Shown: positions 11,183 through 19,737 of the stretch, piece by piece
Layout: each line of letters starts with the position of its first letter
Numbering within the stretch: position 1 is the first letter of the stretch
NCBI RefSeq assembly: GCF_019649055.1
Contig: NW_026570255.1
Location: 558,001-622,000, forward strand
Length of the DNA stretch: 64,000 bases
Reading direction: 5' to 3'
From: Paramacrobiotus metropolitanus
Lineage: Eukaryota; Tardigrada; Eutardigrada; Parachela; Macrobiotidae
Notes under the pieces: model-generated
What the model saw: the letters and a program-made list of their open reading frames with translations, nothing else
What the model was told of the DNA's origin: nothing
Database searches by the model: none
Position numbers and translations under genes: made by a program

Positions 11183-11755
11183 TTACATACACCATTTATC
11201 ATCCCCTCGTTGAGGGTATTCAGCTCCATCTGGAACTGGTGCGAAGGTCACCTTTTTCTTGACCGTGTAACCAGCTGATCCAACTTCTCTTTGTTTTCGA
11301 TATACTTTCAGTTCAAGTATATCGGTATCTGGCAGTGGAGGGAATTCCGCTTCCAACTTTTTCCAATACTTTTCAAAGGATTTTTCATTTCCTCTCTCCA
11401 GCGCCTTATAGAACATTTCGAACAGCTCATATACTGGTTTGCCGAGTCCGGTTGGGAAGATGATCGTTGTTCCTTCTCCCTTATAGAGGTGATTAACACG
11501 AAAGTCCCAGAAAAGATCGGTTCTTGCATTTTCCCACATGATTCCTTCATCAAATACTTCATTTATTTCTCGATCGAGTTTCGATCGGAGTTGCTTGACG
11601 TTCGGGTCCGATCTCCCTAAGTTCGCAATCAAGCTATCGACGCTGTTATCCAAATGAAGCAATGATCTCCCCCTTGTTATGATGAAGTTCCGAACGCAGG
11701 ATAGCCATTCCTTATATCGCTGCCAATGGTAGCGTTCGATGTGCTGATTCAACAT
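11183..11755 (-). CDS. Retrotransposon ORF of unknown function between protease and polymerase
   Basis: 190 residues from an ATG at 11755. The frame is open further upstream to the protease ORF stop (TAA at 11852-11854). Mostly helical, charged and aromatic-rich, with no domain I recognise. It ends TAA (11183-11185), followed after GAG by the polymerase ATG, a stop-start spacing compatible with reinitiation. All three ORFs share one frame, so stop readthrough is an alternative. Confidence 0.6.
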   Translation of the reverse strand: MLNQHIERYHWQRYKEWLSCVRNFIITRGRSLLHLDNSVDSLIANLGRSDPNVKQLRSKLDREINEVFDEGIMWENARTDLFWDFRVNHLYKGEGTTIIFPTGLGKPVYELFEMFYKALERGNEKSFEKYWKKLEAEFPPLPDTDILELKVYRKQREVGSAGYTVKKKVTFAPVPDGAEYPQRGDDKWCM

Positions 11756-11851
11756 TGAGTTTGTTCTACTAATACTTTTCGCTTCCTTCTGGACATGGTT
11801 TTTCGTCTCTTCGATTGCCGCATTGCAGCTTGGCCAATCTCTGAGATCATC

Positions 11852-14833
11852 TTAACAAGCATCTCGACGACATTCCTCACATCTCCCTTGAGGTTGCACT
11901 CGACACGGGTTCTCATTGTAACCGTGATGACAACTGCTAATACGTTCTTCCAGTGTCATTTTATCGAGGCAAGCGAATGGGTTGTTGCTGTCGTCGATTT
12001 CCGTATTCCAAAAACCGTGATCCGGTGTCCTTTTATCCTTGTCAGATGAGATTTCGATGATCTCCGGTTGTTTTTCGGTTCGATGATCTCTCAGCTGTTC
12101 AATCGCTCCATCTCGTATCTCACTTAAGAGTATCTGCTCATCTTGTGTCATCTTTTTCGGAGCGTCTAGTTCCTTTTCGAACTTCTTGTCGTCCCATACT
12201 TTGGCGACTTTTATTCCCAGTGCCTCTGGTACTGGGATAGACTTTGCCCACTCCATTCCCGGTACGAGAGATCGTTTCGATTCAGCAGCTGCTTCCTTTT
12301 GTATGGCTGCGATCTGCTCCATTGTTAACGGCGTTTCATCGTTCATTCCCAGTGCCTCTGGTACTGGGATAACATCTTTATCCGCTACTTTTTTGTCATC
12401 TTTCGTCGTTCCCTGTGCCTCTGGTACTGGGAGAACGACGTTTGCCCGTTCTTTCGGTTTAACTGATGACCTCCCCAATCGGGTCGCGATCTCTTTTTGG
12501 ATGGCTGCCATTTGTTCAATTATCGACAGCTGAGCAGGTGAACCTCCCCTTCGTTGGTTCATCATCTGCTTTCCCGGTGCCTCTGGTACTGGGATAGCCT
12601 TTTGATCCGTTTTAGCTGCTTTTGCAAGTCCAGTGACCTTTCCAGCTTGTACTTTGACAGCTGATTTCGGCTCATCTTCAACTTCCTCCTCCCCATGATT
12701 ATCGATCAGGACGAACTTTGTCGCCAAAAAATCATGTCCCAATAAGACTTGTACATCATCTGTCTTTGGTCTTACATAGAAGGAGTGTTGACTGGTTCGT
12801 TTTCGCAGTGTCACTGGTGCTACGCAGTAATGCGTCACGTTAAAGCCTGATGTTCCGCTGATTCCATTAATTCGCACCAATCGATCTGGTGGCAGCGGTA
12901 AGACGTGAAGTCCGTTCTTTTCGCAAAACGGTCGACTGATCAGGGATGTTTCCGCACCGGTATCCAACATCGCCAAGACCTTTATGTCGCCAATTTTCAC
13001 CTCATGTGTGTACGCTTCGATCCTTTTCGGCAAATTATGCTTCGATCCATTTTGTACTTTGAGCGTACGAACGGTACATTTAACTGGGATAAGCGATACA
13101 GGTCCCGGATCCATATCAACTGCTGAAGAAGACACCTGCCCGTTCGCTAAGGTACTGTTCTTCTTCAGTATCGAGCTCAGATGATCGATCCTATGTGGGA
13201 CATCAGTTCGGATATCGTAAAATTGTCTCTTCTTTCCATCTTTTAAGCTTTGTATCATCTCACACCCCTTTTCCTTTGCAGCTTTATCATCTTTAACGAT
13301 CTTTTCAACTTCGTTTAGTTGCTCCTTCGCAACTTCTGAGTGATCTTTGATCACCTCAGAAATGGTCTGATACAGTGTCACCTCATCTGGTTTATCACGC
13401 AGATGCTCGATGATCTCATCTGTGATCTGGTCAGCCCGTTTCATCTCATCTTCTTCGCTATCGTTCAGCTGATCCGGTGATCTCTCGTATGTGACCATCT
13501 CATATCCCTTTTGGGTCATCCAATCGATCACCTTCGCAGATACCTCATTGTTCGTTTTGTTCGGATCAGTTTGCGAAGACATCCCATCTGTTCGAGCTGG
13601 CGACTTATCATTAGCATCTTTCTGTAGTGCTTCGGTTAAGTCCCGTGACCTTTCAGTGCGTTTCATGGAAAATCCACCATCTGGCAACTTCTGCAACGGA
13701 ACTTTTTCTCCGTAATTTGGCGGTTTATCAGCTGAGGGAACATTTCGTTTCTGATCAGCAAGTGTCCTCTTATATTCCATCTCGTTGAACACTGGGGCGG
13801 GGTTCATTGACCCTTGGGCTGGTTTCCCAGTAACCAGCTCCTCCAGACGTTTTCTCTCGAATTGCGTTCGCAGCTGCTGCATTTTCCAGGAATCTTCTTT
13901 CGACATCCTCGCTTTCTGAGATGCTTTCGGCGAGACAGGTATCCACATGCCGTGGTTCCCATGAGGTCGATATGTCACCTTTTGCCAGTCTTGCATCCGC
14001 TGCAGCATCTCTGCATCATCCAATGAGTCATCGGAGATCTGTTGTACTTGTTCGCTCTCTTTCAGCTGCACTTTTCGCAGCGTCGGTTCCTTTGCCTGAC
14101 CTGTTGCAACGATCTTTTGGTCGTCGCTTTTAGCGTTAGCACTTGCTCCACGATCTCTCGCTGGTGCTTTCCTTATAGGAAGTGGTTTTTCATCTTTGCT
14201 GCCCACTGTGGCGTTCTGTTCTAACCACCTTTGTTTTAGTACCGTATCATCTTCATCTTCCGGACAATTCCCGAACTTCGTTTTCATCTCCGCATTCTGT
14301 TTAAGTAGGAATTCTCGGAATCTGGAATGTTGATCATTCGTCTCTTTTTCTTCCAGTTTCTTCTTCAAGTTCGCCTTTCGAATGATCTCGTTACGTTGAG
14401 CGCGCCGTTCTTTTAGCTTTTCGGCACTACATTTTCCTTTATTTATCAACTGATCATCAGCAGTACCATTCTGCTGTGGTTTCGCAGTTCCATTCTGCGC
14501 AGGTGGTCCTTTCTTCACCTGTGGTGGCATCTTTTGAGCCATCTCACTCACAGTACCATTCTGTGGTGACTTCGCAGTAACATTCTGCGGAAGTGGCCTT
14601 TTGTCCACTTGTGATGGCATCTTATGAACCATCTCTTTCAGCTGATATGACGGCATCTTATTAGCCGTCTCGCCTACAGTCCGATTCTGTGGCTGTGGTA
14701 CTTTGCCCACTGATGATGGCATCTTATTAGCCATCTCTTTTGCAGTCCGATTCTGCGTTCCTCCTTTATCCGGTGGTTTCGGTTGCGGGGGATCAGTAGG
14801 CTCACCGGCACCTACTGATCTTGGCCGTTTCCC
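11852..14833 (-). CDS. pro: Retrotransposon protease ORF (retropepsin) with long low-complexity arms
   Basis: The frame opens at the frameshift site (14833) and is -1 relative to Gag; its first ATG is at 14734. The first ~95 residues repeat NKMPS- and PQNGT-like words. A long charged region follows. Near residue 589 (counting from the ATG) is the retropepsin motif LDTGAETSL, and about 90 residues later VLLGHDFL, the usual second conserved segment. After the protease come four copies of (I/L)PVPEA(L/P/Q)G. Only ~110 residues are the enzyme; the arms are far longer than in typical elements. The C-terminus is Cys-rich (CEECRRDAC) and ends in TAA, after which the same frame continues into the next ORF. 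Confidence 0.88.
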   Translation of the reverse strand, partial: GKRPRSVGAGEPTDPPQPKPPDKGGTQNRTAKEMANKMPSSVGKVPQPQNRTVGETANKMPSYQLKEMVHKMPSQVDKRPLPQNVTAKSPQNGTVSEMAQKMPPQVKKGPPAQNGTAKPQQNGTADDQLINKGKCSAEKLKERRAQRNEIIRKANLKKKLEEKETNDQHSRFREFLLKQNAEMKTKFGNCPEDEDDTVLKQRWLEQNATVGSKDEKPLPIRKAPARDRGASANAKSDDQKIVATGQAKEPTLRKVQLKESEQVQQISDDSLDDAEMLQRMQDWQKVTYRPHGNHGMWIPVSPKASQKARMSKEDSWKMQQLRTQFERKRLEELVTGKPAQGSMNPAPVFNEMEYKRTLADQKRNVPSADKPPNYGEKVPLQKLPDGGFSMKRTERSRDLTEALQKDANDKSPARTDGMSSQTDPNKTNNEVSAKVIDWMTQKGYEMVTYERSPDQLNDSEEDEMKRADQITDEIIEHLRDKPDEVTLYQTISEVIKDHSEVAKEQLNEVEKIVKDDKAAKEKGCEMIQSLKDGKKRQFYDIRTDVPHRIDHLSSILKKNSTLANGQVSSSAVDMDPGPVSLIPVKCTVRTLKVQNGSKHNLPKRIEAYTHEVKIGDIKVLAMLDTGAETSLISRPFCEKNGLHVLPLPPDRLVRINGISGTSGFNVTHYCVAPVTLRKRTSQHSFYVRPKTDDVQVLLGHDFLATKFVLIDNHGEEEVEDEPKSAVKVQAGKVTGLAKAAKTDQKAIPVPEAPGKQMMNQRRGGSPAQLSIIEQMAAIQKEIATRLGRSSVKPKERANVVLPVPEAQGTTKDDKKVADKDVIPVPEALGMNDETPLTMEQIAAIQKEAAAESKRSLVPGMEWAKSIPVPEALGIKVAKVWDDKKFEKELDAPKKMTQDEQILLSEIRDGAIEQLRDHRTEKQPEIIEISSDKDKRTPDHGFWNTEIDDSNNPFACLDKMTLEERISSCHHGYNENPCRVQPQGRCEECRRDAC
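14770..14833 (-). promoter_or_regulatory. Programmed -1 ribosomal frameshift signal between Gag and protease
   Basis: Slippery heptamer G GGA AAC at 14833-14827, in the correct zero frame. A 6-nt spacer GGCCAA follows. Next is a perfect 10-bp stem: GATCAGTAGG (14820-14811) pairs with CCTACTGATC (14800-14791) around a 10-nt loop. The loop word CCGGTG (14808-14803) can pair with CACCGG (14775-14770), giving an H-type pseudoknot. A -1 shift leads exactly into the open protease frame, while the zero frame stops at TAG (14814-14812) inside the stem. The same heptamer is known from betaretroviral gag-pro junctions. Confidence 0.85.
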
Positions 14834-15381
14834 TGATCCAGCACCTGCTGCCGCTGCTGGACTTGTTCATTTCTCTGGCCAGCGCCGTTCGCGCCGCCGC
14901 CGTCGTTATTATCGGCGCGTCCGTTGCCGCCGCCGTTCCGGTTGCCATATCCGCCGCGTCCATTGCCGCGACTTCTTCCGCGGAAGCCACCTCTTCCTCC
15001 GCCGTTATATCCGCCGCCGCCACCATTTCCATTGCCCTGGCCGGCGCCGCCACCGTTCCCTTGTTTGAACGCGGCCCATCTCGCAACCAGGTCGTAGCCG
15101 TTCGCTACTGCTTGGCGCCAGCCGCCTTGGGCTCGCAGCCGTTCCCACTCTCGGGTGGCGAACAAGTTCGGGTTCCGGTTTGGTGGCATACCAGCGAACA
15201 TGCAGTTCTGTGCATCGTGGTTACCGAATCCACAATTTTGGCACAGCTGCACGCCCTGGGCGATCCATCCATCAATTTGACCGAATTTCCATTCCGTTCG
15301 GGAACCCTGCGGCTGCTGATAGTTGCCACGATTCTGTTGGTAGTTCCCTTGTCGGTTATTGGGCTGATAGTTGCCCTGCCC
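14812..15381 (-). CDS. gag: Retrotransposon nucleocapsid-like region with CCHC zinc knuckle
   Basis: This continues the Gag frame directly after an in-frame TAG at 15384-15382. It starts Asn/Gln/Gly-rich, carries one zinc knuckle (C-x2-C-x4-H-x4-C: CQNCGFGNHDAQNC), then a Gly/Arg/Asn-rich RGG-type region, and ends at TAG inside the frameshift stem. There is no ATG between the TAG and the first zinc-binding Cys, so the knuckle can only be made by reading through the stop or by recoding. It would bind the genomic RNA. Confidence 0.82.
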   Translation of the reverse strand, partial: GQGNYQPNNRQGNYQQNRGNYQQPQGSRTEWKFGQIDGWIAQGVQLCQNCGFGNHDAQNCMFAGMPPNRNPNLFATREWERLRAQGGWRQAVANGYDLVARWAAFKQGNGGGAGQGNGNGGGGGYNGGGRGGFRGRSRGNGRGGYGNRNGGGNGRADNNDGGGANGAGQRNEQVQQRQQVLDQGNGQDQ

Positions 15382-16737
15382 CTAATTTCGGTTAAAGTTT
15401 CCATTTCGTTGGCCACCATTCCAATTTCCGTTTCCGTTTCCATTTCCGTAGTTGGGCCTTCCTTGCATTTGGGGGCCCCCTCCCTTCAGGGGATTCGGCA
15501 TAACATTTGCCAGGGCCATTGGCCTTGCCTGCGCCTGCGCTTGTATCGCAGCGACCATGGCATATGAGATCGGCTGTCCGGTTTGACTATCGATGAAAGT
15601 CATCTCCTTGCGAGTTGGGGATGGCGATCTCGTCTGATAATCCACTGGAGACGGTGTGGCTGCATATTGCCTCTGTGCCATCTCGACCTGTCCCGAGCGG
15701 ATGGTCACGTAATCCGGTTGATTACGTTGACCTTCGACCACCTTGTATTTATCTTCGCCAGCTGCCCATGATCTGAAGAAGTCCTTGATCTCCGTTGGCG
15801 TTCTGAACCCCTTCGTTTTCAGCGCCTTATATAGATCATTATCGACTCTGCATCCGTCGATGAGGAATGCAACTGCTTGCAATTCGGTGATGGCTTTCTT
15901 AGCCTTGAACTTCATGATCGCTTGGTAAAACTGTTCAAGCGTCTCTTTTCCAGGTTTGAATTTCCTGTTCATGGCTTCACGTAGGCCAAGGACTTCCTCG
16001 TTTCGATCTCCAAACTCATCTTTGAACTTGTTCAGCCATTCTGTAACTGTGTATACTTCTTCTTCGGCTTCTTCAATATCCCTTTCGCTATCGAACCAGA
16101 TCTTCGCTGGTCCTCTAACGGCGCTGGCGATATCGATGAGTATCTGATCGTCAGTTAAATCATATGTCCGCTGTGTTTCTTTAACCAGCCGGATCCATCC
16201 GCCTACCGCATCTCGGTTACCATCAAAGGTCGTAAGATCGGTTTTACGGCCCATGTTCCTGATGGATCTGTTAAATTCCCGTTGCCCTCGATCTTCATTT
16301 CGATCGTCTCGTTGGTTGCGTTCGTTTCTATCATTTCGGTCGTTTCGGTGTCCTCCGAAATATCTGCCATCATGTTCGTGTCGGGGAGATCGTGCATCTT
16401 GGTTGGCACTATCTTTAACTACCGTTTCGATGGGCTGTTGGAACTGTGAGGGGTCATCGAAGCTCGAGTGGTGTTGGTGACTGCCCGACGGGTTTCTTTT
16501 ATCCGAAGTTTCCCCATCTTTTTCCGCTTTGAAACCTCCTGTGCCGCCGCCCGTTCGTAGCGGCATCTCAAAGTGGAAGCTCCCGCCCGCTTCTTGTGCC
16601 TTACTGTAGCTAGGCGGGGGCGTATCAGCCGTATTCCTTTTTCCACTTCCTGCTTGCAGAATTAGCTCTTCCCTGTGTTTATTTGTCACTTTCAGGCCCT
16701 TGTTCTCGTCTTCGAGACGTTTAATCCTGATGTTGAG
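15382..16737 (-). CDS. gag: Retrotransposon Gag (capsid domain)
   Basis: Open from just after an in-frame TAG (16740-16738) to the TAG at 15384-15382. The first ATG is at 16566. The N-terminal part is polar and low complexity with an Arg/Asp/Asn-rich run. The retrotransposon Gag core lies at roughly residues 155-330 counted from 16689, with FDGNRDAVGGWIRLV, then W-x-n-F (WLNKFKDEFG) and a helical second half. The C-terminus is Gly/Asn-rich. It shares its frame with the coiled-coil ORF upstream and the zinc-knuckle region downstream. Confidence 0.85.
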   Translation of the reverse strand, partial: LNIRIKRLEDENKGLKVTNKHREELILQAGSGKRNTADTPPPSYSKAQEAGGSFHFEMPLRTGGGTGGFKAEKDGETSDKRNPSGSHQHHSSFDDPSQFQQPIETVVKDSANQDARSPRHEHDGRYFGGHRNDRNDRNERNQRDDRNEDRGQREFNRSIRNMGRKTDLTTFDGNRDAVGGWIRLVKETQRTYDLTDDQILIDIASAVRGPAKIWFDSERDIEEAEEEVYTVTEWLNKFKDEFGDRNEEVLGLREAMNRKFKPGKETLEQFYQAIMKFKAKKAITELQAVAFLIDGCRVDNDLYKALKTKGFRTPTEIKDFFRSWAAGEDKYKVVEGQRNQPDYVTIRSGQVEMAQRQYAATPSPVDYQTRSPSPTRKEMTFIDSQTGQPISYAMVAAIQAQAQARPMALANVMPNPLKGGGPQMQGRPNYGNGNGNGNWNGGQRNGNFNRN

Positions 16738-16758
16738 CTACTCGTTTTCCGTTTGCAG

Positions 16759-18477
16759 CTAATCTCGCTCCTGCTTGAGCATATGGGCGAAATTCTGCCG
16801 CTGAATCGTCTCCGCATTTAACTCCTTTTCGTCTGTCTCTCTCGCTTTATTCTGGTCGATTAGCTGATTCATTTGCTGTTCCAGTTGAGCATACGCATCA
16901 GCTGCCGATTTCAGATGAGTTCTCGATCGGGTGACTTCATCTTGGTGAGTCATCACCGTTTGCGTCATATCGACCAGCTCCGTGTTGAGCTTTATGTTCT
17001 CGTCTGTTAGCTCACGGATCTTTTTCTGATGTTCTTTGCTCTCCACTTCGACTTTTGTCACCTTCGTATCTAGTCGTCGTGCTTCATCTTCCCATCTTTG
17101 GCCCCATTCGGCCGCCTTCTCGCCAGCTTCTTTGAGCTGTGCGTTCTCCTCAGTGACCTGCCTGATCTCATCTTTTAGTCGTTGTCCTTCGGTAGCTAAA
17201 AGATCGCGCAGATCATGTGCCACTTTAACGGCATCATCAGCTCGTTTCTGATGATCTGCCGATTCTTTTTGGAGAGTTTCGATATTCTCATCTTTGAGCT
17301 TCAGGTCATCCCTGAGCTTGAATATATCCTTGTTCACCGCTGTCAATCGTTTAGTCGCTTCCGCTAGTTTGTTTGCATACTCATCTCGCTTCGCTTCAGC
17401 TTCATCTGCCTTTTTGCGAAGTTCATCGCACTGATCCTTCAATTCGGCTATGTGCCGTGACCTTTCAGCTGTCTCTTCGGACATGCTCTCGTTAAGTTCG
17501 TTCACAGCTATGTAGCCTTCCATCTCCCTATCATCGGCTATTTTCACCGACTCTTCCGCGATCTGTACTTGGCGTTGATATCGAACTTTCCACTCTTCCG
17601 CCGTATTCTCAAGGACAGCCTGTTGCTGTTCCAGTTCGTATATACGCGTCTGTAGCGATCCCACTTTATTCTGATATTCTTGTTTCTTCTTAATGACTTG
17701 AGCTTCCTTTTCTTCCAATGAAGTCTCAAGTTCTCTGACTCGTCGTTTCAGGCTGGAAGTGGGGCTGTTCGGAGATGGGGATCGTACATTGACGATCTTT
17801 CCCGTCTGATTCCTTTCAATCAGACTTTCGGGGATGTCCTCAAAAGGTGTCAATCCCTGAGCTCGATCAGCTTCCTTCATCGCGGTTTTGAATGACATAT
17901 TCAATGTCATCTCATCTTCAGTGAAGTATGATTCTTCATTTCCGCGATTAGACGTCATCTCATCAGATGCCATTGGACTCTCGAAGATGTCCTCAGTTGT
18001 TGTTTCATCTCCAAGTGTGAGATCATCTATCCTAAGTTCGTTGAGGTCATCTGATGTGATCTTTAGCTGCTCGGTGAGATCGTTTTTAACCAGGTTCTCC
18101 TTCTTATCCTGGTCGGTTATGTCGTTTTGCGATGTCAGATCCATCTCTGCAGCTCGTTCCGAGCTCGTTCCTTCTTTGGTGACCTCCTGGTTCACCTCGT
18201 TGTTTCCCGCCGCAGACGCGGGAGATCGTTTCAGATCATCACTGGAGCTCTCCTGAGCTGACACTGCTCCGAGTGCCTTCTGATATGTCGCTTCCGACCC
18301 ACGTGAATCTTTCTTCACGGGGACTTTCGGTGCTCGAGTGTTTCGATCATGTCCAACTGGACGCGAGTACGGGTACAAGTCTTTTTTGTACGGGTTATGT
18401 GCGCCTTGCTGTGACCCGTGAGAGCTACGGCTCCCCTGACTACTATTCGATGTCGGTTCGATGATCTCTTTGTCCAT
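16759..18477 (-). CDS. Retrotransposon ORF upstream of Gag: long coiled coil
   Basis: Open in frame from 18522; the first ATG is at 18477, giving about 572 residues. The first ~250 residues are acidic and Ser/Thr-rich with little structure. From there to the end it is continuous heptad-patterned coiled coil rich in Glu, Lys, Gln and Leu. It ends TAG (16761-16759) and a second TAG follows 21 nt later, yet the same frame and the same coiled-coil character continue between and beyond them into Gag. It may be an N-terminal Gag extension made by readthrough, or a separate structural protein. It is unlike any usual Ty3/gypsy ORF. Confidence 0.75.
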   Translation of the reverse strand: MDKEIIEPTSNSSQGSRSSHGSQQGAHNPYKKDLYPYSRPVGHDRNTRAPKVPVKKDSRGSEATYQKALGAVSAQESSSDDLKRSPASAAGNNEVNQEVTKEGTSSERAAEMDLTSQNDITDQDKKENLVKNDLTEQLKITSDDLNELRIDDLTLGDETTTEDIFESPMASDEMTSNRGNEESYFTEDEMTLNMSFKTAMKEADRAQGLTPFEDIPESLIERNQTGKIVNVRSPSPNSPTSSLKRRVRELETSLEEKEAQVIKKKQEYQNKVGSLQTRIYELEQQQAVLENTAEEWKVRYQRQVQIAEESVKIADDREMEGYIAVNELNESMSEETAERSRHIAELKDQCDELRKKADEAEAKRDEYANKLAEATKRLTAVNKDIFKLRDDLKLKDENIETLQKESADHQKRADDAVKVAHDLRDLLATEGQRLKDEIRQVTEENAQLKEAGEKAAEWGQRWEDEARRLDTKVTKVEVESKEHQKKIRELTDENIKLNTELVDMTQTVMTHQDEVTRSRTHLKSAADAYAQLEQQMNQLIDQNKARETDEKELNAETIQRQNFAHMLKQERD

Positions 18478-18522
18478 GGTGATCGGATAACTGAGACGCA
18501 CCTGTTGGTTTTGCTCAGACAC

Positions 18523-19725
18523 ACGTTATATGAGATCGTTTTAATTCCCTGAGATCACTTTTTAGCTGATCTGATTCGATTCAAGTTCGTTTTTAAAGGT
18601 CACTTTTTTGATGAAAAGATCGAGAGGTTTGCCTCAGAAATGATCTCGTTCTGCTGCTAATATCAATAAGACTGCTAAAAAGATCGTTTTAAGTTCGGAT
18701 CAAGTTAAAATAGATGATCTCAGGTCATCTATAAAGGTCACTATCTGATCTGATCTGATCTCAAAGGTCACTGATGATCTCGAGATGATCGATCTCCAAG
18801 ATGGTCACTTTTCCGTCAACTCAGTTCAATTAAAACTAACTTCTTTTAGCTAATTTTAGATCGTTTCCGATGAAAAGAGATCGATCTCACTGCTGGGAGA
18901 TCGTTAGGAGATCGTTTCAGATCGTTTTTACCGTTGAAAATTTTGACCAATCAGAGCTCGTTTAACTGACCAATCACGTGTGCCTGTTAAAATTTTCTGA
19001 CCGGCCTGACGTCACAGGTCGACGGCCAGACTCGCGCGCCGTGTGCAAAAGCTACGCCTACATCTAGCTCAGCTCAATACGGACCAATGAAAATTGCGCT
19101 TTTTACGCCTCAACCAGTCCAATAATTAATAACGTTTTTTACCTGTCTACCGTTCCGATCCCGCAAAAAGATGATCCAGATGATGGAGATGATCCAGATG
19201 ATCTTCTCCAAACTCCGATCCCGCGCAGCCGTATTCCGCATGGTTTTGGCGCCTTCCTGTCCGACCTAGTCTGCCTTCTGCTGGGCTTGTCAGGCCTACC
19301 AGCAGGTCGCTCTACAACCAGTTTGATGGAGCGCGTAAACTGATCTCTTGGCACCTCCTTCGGTGCTGCCAACTCGTGGCTTCTCGGCTCTTGTGCCCGA
19401 CAGCCTTGACCCCAACAAGAGGTGCTCGCTGCCTAGCAGAGGAAACAGTACAAGTTCTCCGACAGGAGAGGTCTTGCACCGCAGCCTTCTGCCGTCTGAA
19501 TCGATGTGCACGACGAGTTCTCCTACAGGAGACTCTCTAGTCAGTGCTGCCTTTAGAGTTGATAATCCGATGAGTGCGCCTTGCTTCAGATGAGGAAAAC
19601 CAGTGCCTTACTGGTGAAATGAGATCAATGAAATCAAGATGATCCAGATCAATATGGCCGTTCGCCAAACAGATGATCGTGGCCGTTCGCCAACGGGTGA
19701 AAAACTCAGAAACCGTCTGTTCACG
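18523..19725 (-). promoter_or_regulatory. 5' leader of the retrotransposon with repeated GATC and AAAGGTCACT words
   Basis: About 1.2 kb without a long ORF lies between the primer-binding site and the first coding frame. It is dense in GATC-containing words (TGATCT, AGATCG) at 18525-18960. On the plus strand, three exact AAAGGTCACT words occur at 18595-18604, 18733-18742 and 18763-18772. A GATGATCCAGAT repeat is at about 19165-19205. Confidence 0.6.
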
Positions 19726-19737
19726 GCTCTGCTACCA
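19726..19737 (-). promoter_or_regulatory. Primer-binding site, initiator tRNA-Met type
   Basis: Immediately next to the 5' LTR the element reads TGGTAGCAGAGC. Its first 11 bases are complementary to the 3' end of animal initiator tRNA-Met (acceptor stem plus CCA). Confidence 0.82.

Noticed and set aside
14821-15567. 248-codon plus-strand frame rich in Ala, Val and Ile
   Set aside because: Antisense shadow of the Gly/Asn/Arg-rich Gag and nucleocapsid region.
15382-16761. TAG as a reassigned sense codon in this genome
   Set aside because: The 7TM receptor gene at 48978 ends naturally with TAG at 50500, so TAG is a normal stop.
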